Source: Candidatus Blochmannia vicinus
Lineage (GTDB): Bacteria > Pseudomonadota > Gammaproteobacteria > Enterobacterales > Enterobacteriaceae
Assembly (NCBI RefSeq): GCF_023586525.1
Contig: NZ_CP097763.1
Span: 248,001-312,000 of the forward strand
Direction: 5' to 3'
DNA: 64,000 nucleotides
The notes beneath the pieces were generated by a model that had not been told where the DNA came from, did not search any database, and saw nothing but the letters and a program-made list of their open reading frames with translations. The number at the start of each line of letters is the position of its first letter. The stretch's first letter is position 1. Of the stretch, positions 1 through 10,729 are shown piece after piece. Both the position numbers and the translations under genes were made by a program.

Positions 1-966
1 AAAATCTTTTAATGCTATCATTAGTGTTTCGCCATCGATATGACTAAAACTAATGTTTAATAACGTACCTATACTGTGATTTAAATCACCATTAATTAAC
101 ACCCCTTCAATTTGTTGTAACCCTTTCCATAAACGGTTTCTCATTTTTTTTAAATAAATCATTTCTGTTGTCATAGTTTCTTTAGCTAAACGATATGCTT
201 CGGCCATTCCGATAATTTGATGTACTGGTAATGTTCCAGAACGTATACCAAACTCATGTCCTCCGCCATGCATTTGAGTGATAATATTAATTTTTGGATT
301 TCTATCTCGTCGCACATATAAGCCACCGATACCTTTTGGCCCGTATAGTTTATGTCCATTGAAAGACATTAAATCTACCGGTAATACAGATAGATCAATG
401 TGTAATTTACCAACGCTTTGTGTTGCATCTACATGAAAAATTATGTCGTTCAGACGACATAATTTACCAATTTTTGTAATATCTTGAATGATACCAATCT
501 CATTATTTACATGCATAATAGATAATAAGATTGTCTCATCACGTAGAGCATTACTAATTTGATTAAAATTAATCAATCCGTTAGGTTGTGGAATCACGCG
601 GGTAATTTTAAATCCTTTATTTTCAAGATATTGACAGGTATCTAAGACTGATTTGTGTTCTGTCATACTTGTAATGATGTGGTTTCCTTTTTTATGATAA
701 GCTTGAGCTATGCCTTTAATAGCTAAATTTACTGATTCGGTAGCTCCTGAAGTAAAAATTATTTCATTTGATTCAGCTCCTATTAATCGAGCAATTTGTT
801 TACGAGCTATATCTACGGCTTCTTCAGCTTTCCATCCATAATAATGAGAACGCGAAGATGGGTTACCAAATATACCGTCTAGGGTAAGATATTGTGTCAT
901 TTTTTCTACTACTCTTGGGTCTACTGGAGTAGTAGCGGCATAATCAAAATATATTGGTAACTTCAT
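1..966 (-). CDS. iscS: Cysteine desulfurase IscS (3' end outside window)
   Basis: PLP-dependent enzyme that takes sulfur from L-cysteine and hands it to Fe-S scaffold proteins and to tRNA thiolation. The start ATG is at 964-966 and opens [20 protein letters not shown], the family N-terminus. The PLP lysine lies in [10 protein letters not shown] at residue 206, the same number as in E. coli. About 322 of roughly 404 residues are inside the window; the loop with the catalytic cysteine lies beyond base 1. In E. coli iscR sits directly upstream; here the upstream 800 bp contain no gene, so IscR regulation from this position is lost. The neighbour suhB diverges, as in E. coli. Assignment is firm. 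Confidence 0.96.
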   Translation of the reverse strand, partial: MKLPIYFDYAATTPVDPRVVEKMTQYLTLDGIFGNPSSRSHYYGWKAEEAVDIARKQIARLIGAESNEIIFTSGATESVNLAIKGIAQAYHKKGNHIITSMTEHKSVLDTCQYLENKGFKITRVIPQPNGLINFNQISNALRDETILLSIMHVNNEIGIIQDITKIGKLCRLNDIIFHVDATQSVGKLHIDLSVLPVDLMSFNGHKLYGPKGIGGLYVRRDRNPKINIITQMHGGGHEFGIRSGTLPVHQIIGMAEAYRLAKETMTTEMIYLKKMRNRLWKGLQQIEGVLINGDLNHSIGTLLNISFSHIDGETLMIALKDF

Positions 967-1775
967 CTAATAATGCTCCAAAAGTAAAAATTTGTTTTGA
1001 TGCAGAAAATAAAATTATGGCAATTATTGCTACGTATATGCCGGATTAGTTAGATATTGCAAATATATATTCATTTTTAGTTGGATGTATATTTTGTGTT
1101 AGAGCGTTATTCTATATGAAATCATTATTTATTACTACATAAAGGAATAAAACTTGTTTTTATTTTTATTTTGTACATGACTAGTTTAAATCTATATGAA
1201 TAAGTATTTAATTATTTAATTTGTAATAGATGTATATTATGTTGTGTTAATACTATTAATTATTTAAATTAATCGATTTCAGAGATGCTATTTTAAATAA
1301 AATATAACAAAATCTTATGCTTAAATATTTAGAAAAAATTTATATAAAAATAAATGTTTCAGGTATTTATTGTTTAAAATAATAGTAAAAATTAATTTTT
1401 TAAAAACTAACACTGTTGGTGAAAATGACAAGTCATTTTTTAATGATAAAAGTATAAATGGTTATGTATCAATATATATATTATATGTATTATTTTGTTA
1501 TTGTTTATTTTTATATCACTTTGTGATTTTCATAAAAATAAGCCTTATAATAATTAAGGCTATATATAAACTATATATTTAAAATTGAAATAAATATTCT
1601 TACTTATAAATTTTAAAGATTTTTAGTGATTATATATTTAAAATGCATTATGTAATGAGTATTACAATAATATTTATGTTGTTTAAAAAACGTAGTTCAA
1701 TAGATACATAATGTAGTATAATGTGCATTATATTTTATTTTAATTTTTTACGATGAATTACTGGATGAATGATTT
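967..1775. other. Intergenic, iscS-suhB; no gene seen
   Basis: AT-rich spacer between two divergent genes. E. coli has iscR and trmJ here; I see no recognisable remnant of either. A 70-codon open frame at 1370-1582 on the plus strand has a low-complexity Ile/Phe/Tyr/Lys composition and no recognisable motif, so I treat it as chance. Promoters for iscS and suhB should lie here but none stands out against the AT background. Confidence 0.6.
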
Positions 1776-2582
1776 ATGCATCCGATGATGAATATCGCTA
1801 TTCAAGCGATAAGAAAAGCGGGAGATTTTGTTGTTAAGCAATATGAATTTTTCGATAAAAATAGTATATGTTCAAATCATATCAACGATTTGATTTATAA
1901 AATAAATGAAAAATCATCTAATATTATAGCGACAATTATTCGAAAATTTTATCCATTACATACTATTGTAACTACATGGCAAGATCATAATATTAACGAT
2001 AATATATGTTGTAAAGAAAATATTCGTTGGATAATTGGATCTATAGATAGTGATATTAATTTTATTAAGCAGTTTCCTTTTTTTGCTTTATCTATTTCTG
2101 TCTTTTTTAAAGAGCATATCGAGATAGGGGTGATATATGATCCTATTCACAATGAGTTGTTTAGCGCTTGTCGTGGAAAAGGAGCTCAGCTTAATGGTTA
2201 TCGGATTCGTGTAGGTACTGCTAAGAATTTAAACGGAGGTATTATAGCTATATCTTGTGTTTATGAAAAACGACATGTGGTTATTAATTTTTTAAATAAA
2301 CTCAATAATAAATATATATATTTTCGATATACTGGGGCGACTATATTAGATTTAGCTTATGTTGCAGTTGGACGTGTAGATGGATGTATTGTTATTTTTT
2401 TAAAAAATATTAATAACAACAAATTGGCTAGTGGTACTTTAATTATTCGTGAATCGGGGGGTTTAATTGTTGATTTTACTGGGACTGATCACTACTTATT
2501 ATTTGGAAATGTAATTGCGGGTAATGCAAAGATAATTCGGACCATTTTACCTTTGGTTCAATCATCTATTCCAGATGATTGA
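1776..2582 (+). CDS. suhB: SuhB-like inositol monophosphatase family protein, active site degraded
   Basis: Full-length homologue of E. coli SuhB (268 against 267 aa). The N-terminus MHPMMNIAIQAIRKAG, the mid-protein GVIYDPIHNELF and RGKGAQLNGYR, and LDLAYVAVGRVDG (193-204) leave no doubt about the family. The metal-binding residues are largely replaced. The family Glu-Glu after HTIIT is Thr67-Trp68. The DPLDGTTNF motif reads GSIDSDINF (88-96), keeping only the second Asp (91). The WDFAAGE motif reads NKLASGT (216-222), so that Asp is Lys217. Phosphatase activity is therefore unlikely. E. coli SuhB also acts in rRNA antitermination, a role reported not to need catalysis, which may explain retention. 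The last codons and the stop lie in a perfect hairpin at 2551-2589. Confidence 0.93.
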   Translation: MHPMMNIAIQAIRKAGDFVVKQYEFFDKNSICSNHINDLIYKINEKSSNIIATIIRKFYPLHTIVTTWQDHNINDNICCKENIRWIIGSIDSDINFIKQFPFFALSISVFFKEHIEIGVIYDPIHNELFSACRGKGAQLNGYRIRVGTAKNLNGGIIAISCVYEKRHVVINFLNKLNNKYIYFRYTGATILDLAYVAVGRVDGCIVIFLKNINNNKLASGTLIIRESGGLIVDFTGTDHYLLFGNVIAGNAKIIRTILPLVQSSIPDD

Positions 2583-2589
2583 ACCAAAG
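2551..2589 (+). terminator. Perfect 17-bp hairpin overlapping suhB stop
   Basis: Arms 2551-2567 (CTTTGGTTCAATCATCT) and 2573-2589 are exact reverse complements around a 5-nt loop ATTCC. The structure includes the last ten codons of suhB and its TGA stop. No clear T-run follows, so it may be a transcript-end stabiliser or a weak bidirectional terminator rather than a classical intrinsic terminator. Confidence 0.6.
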
Positions 2590-2686
2590 CATTCATAAAA
2601 AAATATCTATTTGTGTTAAAAATGATTTTTATATCGTATAAAAGAATATCATTTGTGGGAATTTTATTTATTCTATTTCTAGAATA

Positions 2687-3928
2687 TTAAGTATATATAG
2701 GATACTGAGAGCAAATGAGTGAGACTTTATTTTTTGTGGACAAAATAATTTCATTGTTATCGATATGGTTTAGTATATCACAGATCCAGTGAGTCAATTT
2801 TTTGACATCGTGTTCGTTTAAACCACGCCTGGTTATTGCCGGTGTACCAATACGTATGCCAGATGCAATGAAAGGATTTCTACCGTCATTAGGTATGCTG
2901 TTTTTGTTAACAATAATGTTTGCATGTTCTAAGGCTATGCTAGCATCTTGTCCGGTAATATTTTTGTTTCTTAAATCTAACAAAAAAAGATGATTATGAG
3001 TTACACCAGAAATTACTTTAAATTTGTGTAGCAAAAATTCTTTAACCATTATTTTAGCATGGTGAACGACTTTTTGTTGATATAACTTAAAAGATGGATC
3101 CATTGCTTCTTTTAAGGCAATTGCTTTAGCTGCAATAACATGCATTAATGGACCTCCTTGTGAACCAGGGAAGACCGAAGCATCTAGTTTTTTATACAGT
3201 TCTGGATCACCCCCACTAGCCAAAATTAAACCACCTCTTGGCCCTGCTAATGTTTTATGAGTAGTAGCGGTTACTACATGTGCATGTGGTAGTGGATTTG
3301 GGTATATGCCTGCCGCAACTAATCCTGCAACATGAGCTATATCAATAAATAGATATGCTTGAATAACATCGGCAATTTGACGCATTTTAGACCAATTTAT
3401 AATACCAGAATATGCAGAAAATCCTCCTACGATCATTTTTGGCTTATGTATTGTAGCTAAATTATATAATTCTTCATAATTAATACACCCGGTTTCATCA
3501 ACACCATAAAATATAGCGTTATATAGTTTTCCTGAAAAGTTTACTGGTGAACCATGCGTTAAATGTCCTCCATGGTTTAGGTGCATACCTAAAATAGTAT
3601 CCCCAGGTTGTAATAAGGCGTTGTAAACAGAAAAATTAGCTTGGGATCCAGAGTGTGGTTGTATATTTGCATAATCTGCAGAAAATAGTTTTTTTGCGCG
3701 ATCAATACCCAATTTTTCAATCATATCAACGTATTCGCATCCGCCATAGTAACGTTTACCTGGATATCCTTCAGCATATTTATTGGTAAGCTGAGAACCT
3801 TGTATTTTCATGACTTGAGGGCTAACATAATTTTCAGATGCAATTAATTCAATATGTTCTTCTTGTCGAGAGATTTCTTGCTTCATTATTTCCCATAATT
3901 CAGTATCATAATTTGTATATATTGACAT
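2687..3928 (-). CDS. glyA: Serine hydroxymethyltransferase
   Basis: Interconverts serine and glycine with tetrahydrofolate, the main source of one-carbon units for purine, thymidylate and formyl-Met-tRNA synthesis; PurH in this window consumes such units. The protein has 413 aa (417 in E. coli). The N-terminal substrate region [13 protein letters not shown], the [10 protein letters not shown] loop near residue 54 and the PLP lysine in [12 protein letters not shown] (Lys225) are intact. It stands alone on the minus strand with spacers on both sides. No purine-repressor-like operator was recognised upstream. Assignment is firm. Confidence 0.98.
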   Translation of the reverse strand: MSIYTNYDTELWEIMKQEISRQEEHIELIASENYVSPQVMKIQGSQLTNKYAEGYPGKRYYGGCEYVDMIEKLGIDRAKKLFSADYANIQPHSGSQANFSVYNALLQPGDTILGMHLNHGGHLTHGSPVNFSGKLYNAIFYGVDETGCINYEELYNLATIHKPKMIVGGFSAYSGIINWSKMRQIADVIQAYLFIDIAHVAGLVAAGIYPNPLPHAHVVTATTHKTLAGPRGGLILASGGDPELYKKLDASVFPGSQGGPLMHVIAAKAIALKEAMDPSFKLYQQKVVHHAKIMVKEFLLHKFKVISGVTHNHLFLLDLRNKNITGQDASIALEHANIIVNKNSIPNDGRNPFIASGIRIGTPAITRRGLNEHDVKKLTHWICDILNHIDNNEIILSTKNKVSLICSQYPIYT

Positions 3929-4377
3929 AATAATCGCCTATGTTTTTGTGTTAAAATAATAACAATATACTATAAAGTGGTATTTTAAATAATTTTTTAA
4001 TTAAATAAATAATTGCAAATGTATTAATTATTTTTCAAAATTGAATTATTCTTAAATTTATTTTTATAAAAGTATTATTAAAATATGAAATTAATGATTT
4101 TATATTTGATAAATAGATATTTCCGTTAATATCTGTATTAATTGTTTTATATATTTACATTATTAAATATTTTCTTTGTTTATGATGTGAAAAAACTATT
4201 TTTATTTTTTAAATTGTATAAGCGTAATATGTTTATATGAATTGTTAGAAATATGATCATGTTAATGATTGTATCATTATATTAAAGTAATTTACTATTA
4301 TAAAAATATGTATGATTAAGCGATAATAAAAAATTATATTTATCTGTATAGATTGATTGGATTTTTAATTCTTTGCG
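3929..4377. other. Intergenic, glyA-tadA; nothing recognised
   Basis: About 450 bp of AT-rich DNA between two minus-strand genes. I see no coding frame with protein-like composition, no tRNA and no long perfect inverted repeat. The glyA promoter must lie in the part nearest 3929. Confidence 0.6.
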
Positions 4378-4863
4378 CTATTTTAGTGATGGAATTGAAG
4401 TGTGGCGTCGGCGTTTAAAAAATTTATTTAATTGTGAAGCACATTCCTTTTCTAATATCCCGGTGGTTAAAGATATATGATGATTAACCATTGGATGATG
4501 GAGTATATTTTTTAACCAGGGCGTCTGTCTAGATTTTTTGTTTTTTGCGCCACAAACTAATCGATGAATACGAGCGTGAATTATCGCTCCAATACACATC
4601 ATGCATGGTTCTAAAGTAACATAAAGAGTCGTTCCTAATAAGCGATAATTACCTAAAATTTTTCCTCCTATGCGTAATGCTATAATTTCTGCATGAGCGC
4701 TAGGATCATGACATATAATAGAAGAATTCCATCCACAACTTATAAGTTGACCGTCTTGGATTAAAACTGCTCCTACCGATATTTCTCCGATAATTTCAGC
4801 ATAGGCAGCTAATGTAATAGCATGACGCATCCATATAGTATCCAAATCTTCTATTTCATACAT
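4378..4863 (-). CDS. tadA: tRNA-specific adenosine deaminase
   Basis: Converts A34 of tRNA-Arg(ACG) to inosine so that one tRNA reads CGU, CGC and CGA. The 161-aa protein (167 in E. coli) has the zinc and proton-shuttle motif HAEI (His57, Glu59) and the paired cysteines in TLEPCMMC (Cys87, Cys90). The extra domain typical of TadA, LHHPMVNH with a basic FKRRRH tail, separates it from cytidine deaminases. The window also holds tRNA-Arg(CCG), which reads the remaining CGG codon. E. coli has the same glyA-tadA-acpS order with other genes between. Confidence 0.96.
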   Translation of the reverse strand: MYEIEDLDTIWMRHAITLAAYAEIIGEISVGAVLIQDGQLISCGWNSSIICHDPSAHAEIIALRIGGKILGNYRLLGTTLYVTLEPCMMCIGAIIHARIHRLVCGAKNKKSRQTPWLKNILHHPMVNHHISLTTGILEKECASQLNKFFKRRRHTSIPSLK

Positions 4864-5100
4864 AGACTTTCTTTATGCACAAAAAGAATATTATAATTGT
4901 GCAATTGTGGAGTAATTTGTTATACATGAAATGTAAATATTTTATTAAAATAAAATAAAAATAATTTTTAATTATAAAAACTGTTAATTTCTATTTTATT
5001 TATATTTAATTAAAATTTTTTAGCTAAAATTATTAGGTTTTATTAGTATAAATAATACAATGGCAATAACTATATGTATATAGTTTTATTATTATTTAGT

Positions 5101-5478
5101 TTATCGTTCAAATACTACGAGCGCGCATGCATATAAATTAGTATCAGACAAGGTAATATGCATTTTTTTTAATGATAATTTATTGGCTAATAGTGCTGTA
5201 TATGAAAATAGATGTAACATTGGTTTTCCTAATTTATCGTTGAATATTTCAATTTGACTAAATGTTACCCCTTGGTTTATTCCGGTTCCAAATGCCTTAG
5301 CTACTGCTTCTTTTGCAGCAAAACGTTTTGCTAAGAAACGAACAGGATGTTTTTTGTTTTGATATATTTTCCATTCTGATTTACTAAGTATGCGTTTAGC
5401 TAATTTATCTCCGCTATGCGTTATTATTTTTTTAATTTTGATAATATCGACGATATCTACACCAATGCCGTGAATCAC
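5101..5478 (-). CDS. acpS: Holo-[acyl-carrier-protein] synthase
   Basis: Transfers 4'-phosphopantetheine from CoA to acyl carrier protein, an obligatory step for fatty acid synthesis. The protein is 125 aa (126 in E. coli). The magnesium-binding motif GIGVDIVDI (Asp8) and FAAKEAVAKAFGTG (Glu57) are intact. The start is 2 bp from the pdxJ stop, so the two are translated from one transcript, as in the E. coli pdxJ-acpS pair. Confidence 0.97.
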   Translation of the reverse strand: MIHGIGVDIVDIIKIKKIITHSGDKLAKRILSKSEWKIYQNKKHPVRFLAKRFAAKEAVAKAFGTGINQGVTFSQIEIFNDKLGKPMLHLFSYTALLANKLSLKKMHITLSDTNLYACALVVFER

Positions 5479-5480
5479 TA

Positions 5481-6215
5481 TTAACCTCGTCTTGATTTTT
5501 GTAATAATGCTTTCATATCTTTAATGGCTTTAGATAATCCACAGAACATTGATCGGCTAATTATGGAATGTCCTATATTTAATTCTTGTATCCCTTGTAA
5601 CATTGCAATAGGCAGAACATTGTGATAATCGAGGCCATGTCCAGCATTGACTTTTAAACCGTTATCTATAGCGTATTGTATGCTTTTTTTGATACGTTTA
5701 TATTCTAAATTTTGAGTTTTTTGATCTATAGCATTAGAATACATACCGGTATGTATTTCTATGTAGGACACCCCTGTATTATATGCCGCATTAATTTGTT
5801 GTTCATCAGGATCGATAAATAGTGAAACTCTAATCCCAGAGTCAATAAGCTTGCATATTATGTTTTGTAATTTATTTGATTTGTTAATTATATCTAAACC
5901 GCCTTCAGTTGTCAGTTCTTGACGCCTTTCAGGCACTAAGCAACAATAATGTGGTTTTAACATACATGCGATATTAGTCATTTCATTTGTTGCTGCTATT
6001 TCTAAGTTCATAGCTGTTTGTATAGTTTTACGTAATATTTTGACATCGCGATCTGTAATATGACGACGATCTTCTCTTAGATGTACAGTAATACTATCTG
6101 CTCCCGATTGTTCTGCAATAAATGCAGCATGTATAGGATCGGGATATGCAGTATTTCTCGCATTGCGTAGTGCTGCGATGTGATCAATATTTACTCCTAA
6201 TAATAAATTAGACAT
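5481..6215 (-). CDS. pdxJ: Pyridoxine 5'-phosphate synthase
   Basis: Last step of the DXP-dependent vitamin B6 route, condensing 1-deoxyxylulose-5-phosphate with 3-amino-2-oxopropyl phosphate. The 244-aa TIM-barrel protein (243 in E. coli) keeps [17 protein letters not shown] at the N-terminus, [10 protein letters not shown] with the active-site histidines (45, 52) and [11 protein letters not shown] near residue 191. PLP is the cofactor of IscS and GlyA encoded nearby. In E. coli recO and era precede pdxJ; both are missing here. Confidence 0.98.
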   Translation of the reverse strand: MSNLLLGVNIDHIAALRNARNTAYPDPIHAAFIAEQSGADSITVHLREDRRHITDRDVKILRKTIQTAMNLEIAATNEMTNIACMLKPHYCCLVPERRQELTTEGGLDIINKSNKLQNIICKLIDSGIRVSLFIDPDEQQINAAYNTGVSYIEIHTGMYSNAIDQKTQNLEYKRIKKSIQYAIDNGLKVNAGHGLDYHNVLPIAMLQGIQELNIGHSIISRSMFCGLSKAIKDMKALLQKSRRG

Positions 6216-6717
6216 TATGTATACACTCTTAAGTTTAGTCTTTGTAAATTAGTCTATTTGAGTACGAATATAATATATAATAATTATTATTTTTCAAGTT
6301 TGTAAATTTTTATATTGAATGATTGGTTGCTAAACGGGGTTTAAAATTTATTAGTATAAATACTTATATAATATCACCAATATTATAGGATCGAATAATC
6401 TAGAAAGGTATTATTTTTATTAAGAACAAAGCAAGGTAGTTTTATTAAAGACAATAATAATCAAGTGGGTGTAGATATATGTTATTGTTAACGATTTACT
6501 TTCATTATAATACAAATATTTAAATTCTAACGGTTTAGGGATCAAGTAGTATTTGATATTATTGTTTACGTGTATATTACGATATAATAAAAAGAGTGGT
6601 AATTAAGTGTGTAATAATTTATATAAACAAATTTTAATATCTATTAGATATTTGTTGAGCAAAAAAATATATTTTTGGTTGATTAAATTTGTCAGCATCT
6701 AAATATATTATAGCAGT
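6216..6717. other. Intergenic, former recO-era site
   Basis: E. coli carries era and recO between rnc and pdxJ. Here about 500 bp of AT-rich DNA hold no open frame resembling either, and no GTPase P-loop coding signature on the minus strand. I read it as a fully eroded remnant. It must also hold the pdxJ-acpS promoter, which I cannot place. Confidence 0.6.
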
Positions 6718-7398
6718 TCATTTGTTTTTGTTACATTCTAATATTTCTAGAGTTTTTTTTGCTGCGTCTTGTTCAGCCCTACGTCGACTAGAACCAGATC
6801 CAATGACAGGTTGCGCTAACTCGTTAATGTGACAATTTATGGTAAAAATTTGATTATGTGCCTCTCCAACTATTTGATTAACCCAGTATATAGGTAATGG
6901 TAAATGACGATGCTGCATATATTCTTGTAGGCGAGTTTTTGGATCTTTTTGTTTATCACAAGGATTCATTTGATCTAAACGTACTTGATACCAATTAGTA
7001 ATTAATACTTCAGTAGTTTGAATATTACTGTCTAAAAATATACTACCTATTATTGCTTCTATTGCATTAGCTAAAATAGATTCACGATGATATCCACCGT
7101 TTTTTAGCTCACCTTGTCCTAATTGTAAATAATCTCCTAGGTTAAATTCTCGTGCTAGTGTTGCTAAGGTATTTTCGCACACTAAATTCGCCCGCATCCT
7201 ACTCATATCCCCTTCGCTAATATAAGGAAATTTATGATATAATACGTTAGCGATTACATAATTTAATATGGCATCCCCTAAAAACTCTAATCTTTCGTTA
7301 TGTTGATTACTAGAACTTCTATGGGTTAGTGCTTGCAATAATAAATTATATTGAGTGAAAATATAACCAATTTTTTTTTGAAGCGCATCAACTGACAT
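6718..7398 (-). CDS. rnc: Ribonuclease III
   Basis: Double-strand-specific endonuclease that processes rRNA precursors and structured mRNAs. The 226-aa protein matches E. coli in length. The catalytic signature [12 protein letters not shown] (Glu38, Asp42) and the second acidic cluster [10 protein letters not shown] near residue 113 are intact. The C-terminal dsRNA-binding domain starts near residue 155 ([11 protein letters not shown]) and ends with the basic [15 protein letters not shown] helix. Possible substrates in this window are the long stem around the 23S gene and several perfect hairpins. It lies downstream of lepB in the lepA-lepB-rnc order of E. coli. Confidence 0.98.
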   Translation of the reverse strand: MSVDALQKKIGYIFTQYNLLLQALTHRSSSNQHNERLEFLGDAILNYVIANVLYHKFPYISEGDMSRMRANLVCENTLATLAREFNLGDYLQLGQGELKNGGYHRESILANAIEAIIGSIFLDSNIQTTEVLITNWYQVRLDQMNPCDKQKDPKTRLQEYMQHRHLPLPIYWVNQIVGEAHNQIFTINCHINELAQPVIGSGSSRRRAEQDAAKKTLEILECNKNK

Positions 7399-7534
7399 AA
7401 TGTTTTACAGATTACATATTACATGTAACGTAAAAAAATAAATAAAAATCAACTATAAAAATTTTTATTTATTTTTTTACGTGTCTAGTAAAAGTAACAT
7501 TTTAAATTTATATACTATTTCAGATACATTGATC

Positions 7535-8527
7535 TTATTGTATCTTTCCTATTCTATTCATTTGTATACTAATTGGCCATGTTCCTTCTTGTTTTTTTAT
7601 ATTCATCCAAATTATTATTGCTTTTCCTACTATATTACGCTCAGGAACAAATCCCCAGTAACGACTATCTGCGCTGTTATCTCTATTGTCTCCCATTACA
7701 AAATATTCATCTATAGGCACTAACCATTCAGATATTAAGTGTTTTGTATGTTGATCATATATTTTTATTAGATTTTGATCACCAGGTGGTATCATTGTTA
7801 AAATATTATGTTCCATTCCATTGAATGATTCTGTAGTTTGGATTAACCGAATACCATTCAGATTGTTTTCTTGTGATTTTGTTTTGATAAAAGCAGAATT
7901 GACCTTTCCGTTTGCATCGCTGTTAAATATTTGAATAAAGTTACTAGGGGAAATATTATTGTAAGTAATGGGTAATGGTTGTATATACTTAATATTATTG
8001 ATATGATCAGGATATATTGTTAATTGTTTAGTGATGATATTATAAATGACTTTGTCTCCTGGCTCTCCAATTACTCGTTTAATATAGTTTAGCGTGGGAT
8101 TTTTGGGATATTTAAATACTATTACATCTCCACGTTTTGGATGTCCAGTATTAATTAATGTTTTCTGAGTAACGGGATTTTTAATACCATATACAAATTT
8201 TTTTACTAAAATGAAATCTCCTATTAATAAAGTTGGCATCATGGATCCAGAAGGTATCCGAAATGGTTCAAAAATAAATGATCGTATTATAAGTACTAAT
8301 AATAATATTGGAAAAAGCGAAGATATAAATTCAGAGGTTTTTGAACAATATGAAATTGCTAATGAATAAGTATTTTTTGATTGTTGATAAATATCATTTG
8401 ATTTTTTAAAAAATATTTTTTTCTGCTGATTATGATTATATATTATTGTACATAGTTGCTTTATTCCCCAGAAGATACCTGATATTCCCGTAATAATTAC
8501 CAAGACCAAAGAAAATGTGCTAATCAT
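7535..8527 (-). CDS. lepB: Signal peptidase I
   Basis: Inner-membrane serine/lysine protease that removes signal peptides from exported proteins. The protein is 330 aa (324 in E. coli). There is an N-terminal membrane segment at about residues 3-22 and a second at about 69-84. The catalytic serine lies in IPSGSMMPTL (Ser95) and the general-base lysine in NYIKRVIGEPGD (Lys150). The C-terminal box VMGDNRDNSADSRYWGFVP is intact. The lepA stop is 16 bp upstream, so lepA and lepB form one transcription unit. Confidence 0.98.
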   Translation of the reverse strand: MISTFSLVLVIITGISGIFWGIKQLCTIIYNHNQQKKIFFKKSNDIYQQSKNTYSLAISYCSKTSEFISSLFPILLLVLIIRSFIFEPFRIPSGSMMPTLLIGDFILVKKFVYGIKNPVTQKTLINTGHPKRGDVIVFKYPKNPTLNYIKRVIGEPGDKVIYNIITKQLTIYPDHINNIKYIQPLPITYNNISPSNFIQIFNSDANGKVNSAFIKTKSQENNLNGIRLIQTTESFNGMEHNILTMIPPGDQNLIKIYDQHTKHLISEWLVPIDEYFVMGDNRDNSADSRYWGFVPERNIVGKAIIIWMNIKKQEGTWPISIQMNRIGKIQ

Positions 8528-8542
8528 ATTAAATAAAATCCT

Positions 8543-10351
8543 TTAGTTATTTTTTTTGTTGTTATTGACATCAAAAATTTCTAGAAACACAGTGTGTGGT
8601 ACATTAATACTACCTATTTTTTTCATGCGTTTTTTTCCTTCTTTTTGATTATACAATAATTTTTTCTTTCGAGTTACATCACCTCCATGACATTTTTTTA
8701 AAACATTTTTTCGTAATTGCTTGATTGTATTTCGAGAGATTATTCGTTTACCAATAGTTGCTTGGATGACAATTTCAAATTGTTGTCTTGGTATTAATTT
8801 TTGTAATTTTTCCACTAATACATGTCCACGAGATATAGATTTTCTTTGATGAGTGATTATTGATAATGCATCAATACGTTGTTTGTTAATTAATATTTCT
8901 ATACACACTATACTTGATGTTTGGAAGTGACTGAATTTATATTCAAATGAGGCATATCCACGGGATACAGATTTTATCTGATCAAAAAAATCTAATATTA
9001 TTTCAGACATAGGTAATTCGTAAGTTATCATGATCTGATCGTCATGATATTTCATGGAAATCTGAGTGCCTCTTTTTTTAGTACATAGGGAAATAATTTC
9101 TCCAACATATTTTTTTGGAAGTAATATATTACATAACACAATAGGTTCGCGTATTTCTTTAATTTTTGTTAAGGCAAGTAGTTTTGATGGGCTATCTATA
9201 TATATTATTTGATTGTCAATAGTTAATATTTCGTAAATTACCATTGGAGCTGTAACAATTAGATTAAGTGAATATTCACGTTTTAATCTTTCTTGTATAA
9301 TTTCCATATGTAATAATCCAAGGAATCCACAACGAAAACCTAAACCTAAAAACTCTGATCTTTCTGGTTCATAAAATAAAGAAGCATCGTTTAAACTAAG
9401 TTTAAATAGAGCATCATGAAAAATTTTTTTATTTTTAGAGCCTACAGGAAATAGTCCTGCATAAACGTAAGGTTGTATTTTTTTAAAGCTATGGCATATA
9501 TTGTTTGCGGGACGAGTTGACAGAGTTAATGTATCTCCTACAGGAGTACGTATAATATTTTTGTTGGAGCAAACTAACCAACCCACTTCTCCACAATCCA
9601 ACATTTCACGTCTTACTTGTTTTGGAGTAAAAATACCTATTTGATCAACAGTGTATTTTTGCCCTGTATTCATGGATTGTAATATATCGCCTTTATTTAA
9701 TTTTCCATTTTTAATACATACTAATGATACAATGCCTAAATATTTATTAAACCAAGAATCAATAATTAGTGCTTGCAAAGGAGCAAACGAATTTCCTTGA
9801 GGATGTGGAATGTCACAAATTATACGCTCTAATAATTCTGGTATGCCATAACCAGTTTTAGCTGAACATTGTATTGCATTATCTGCATTGATACCGATAA
9901 TATTTTTGATTTCTTGAGATACTCGGATAGGATCTGCCGTCGATAAATCGATCTTATTTAATGCTATAACGACCTTTAAATTCATTTCTGTAGCAATTTG
10001 ATAATTAGCTACAGTTTGTGCTTCCACTCCTTGTGTAACGTCTACTATTAATACAGCGCCTTCGCATGCTGCTAGAGACCGGGACACTTCATAAGAAAAA
10101 TCAACATGTCCCGGAGTATCAATAAGATTTAATTGATAAGATTGGCCATGTTTAGAGGTATAATTTAGTGTTACGTTTTGTGATTTTATCGTAATGCCAC
10201 GTTCTCGTTCTAATTCCATAGAATCTAATACTTGAGGTGTCATTTCACGTACATTTAATCCTCCACAAGTTTGAATAAATCGATCAGATAATGTTGATTT
10301 TCCATGATCAATGTGTGCAATAATAGAAAAATTACGTATGTATTTTATCAT
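8543..10351 (-). CDS. lepA: Elongation factor 4 (LepA)
   Basis: Ribosome-associated GTPase, proposed to act in translation initiation or back-translocation. At 602 aa it has the usual length (599 in E. coli). G motifs are seen in order: [10 protein letters not shown] near residue 13, [19 protein letters not shown] near 78, and NKID near 132. The LepA-specific C-terminal domain includes [12 protein letters not shown] and the lysine/arginine-rich [11 protein letters not shown] tail. It heads the minus-strand lepA-lepB unit. Confidence 0.98.
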   Translation of the reverse strand: MIKYIRNFSIIAHIDHGKSTLSDRFIQTCGGLNVREMTPQVLDSMELERERGITIKSQNVTLNYTSKHGQSYQLNLIDTPGHVDFSYEVSRSLAACEGAVLIVDVTQGVEAQTVANYQIATEMNLKVVIALNKIDLSTADPIRVSQEIKNIIGINADNAIQCSAKTGYGIPELLERIICDIPHPQGNSFAPLQALIIDSWFNKYLGIVSLVCIKNGKLNKGDILQSMNTGQKYTVDQIGIFTPKQVRREMLDCGEVGWLVCSNKNIIRTPVGDTLTLSTRPANNICHSFKKIQPYVYAGLFPVGSKNKKIFHDALFKLSLNDASLFYEPERSEFLGLGFRCGFLGLLHMEIIQERLKREYSLNLIVTAPMVIYEILTIDNQIIYIDSPSKLLALTKIKEIREPIVLCNILLPKKYVGEIISLCTKKRGTQISMKYHDDQIMITYELPMSEIILDFFDQIKSVSRGYASFEYKFSHFQTSSIVCIEILINKQRIDALSIITHQRKSISRGHVLVEKLQKLIPRQQFEIVIQATIGKRIISRNTIKQLRKNVLKKCHGGDVTRKKKLLYNQKEGKKRMKKIGSINVPHTVFLEIFDVNNNKKNN

Positions 10352-10729
10352 GATTAATATCAGTTGTGAGTAAAACCAAATTTAATTGATATCTAATTAG
10401 AATTAGTTAGTGTACAATAAGATGTTTTGAATAGATATGAAATAATTATAGAACAGATCGGTAGTTTGTGAGGAATATATTAGCGAATGATTTATAACCT
10501 GTATCCATAGAATTATTAATTGTATTATGTGTTGTCCTTTAGATATCAATAATTTGATTACGTTAAAACTATATATGACACTACAATATAAGCGTTGTTT
10601 ATTAAAGTTGTGTAATATTAGAAGTAAATTTAATTACATATTAAATTTATACTTATTTAATATTAAAAATTTTTATTAATTCAATAATATTGAGACTTTA
10701 AATAAAAAATGTTCGGATATTAGAATAAT
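10352..10729. other. Intergenic, divergent lepA/ung spacer
   Basis: About 380 bp between divergent lepA and ung. It should contain both promoters. No coding frame, RNA gene or long inverted repeat was recognised. Confidence 0.55.

Noticed and set aside
1370..1582. 70-codon open frame on the plus strand between iscS and suhB
   Set aside because: Low-complexity Ile/Phe/Tyr/Lys composition typical of chance frames in AT-rich DNA, no recognisable motif and no clear ribosome site.
7481..7723. 80-codon plus-strand frame overlapping the lepB end
   Set aside because: Mostly antisense to the well-supported lepB gene.
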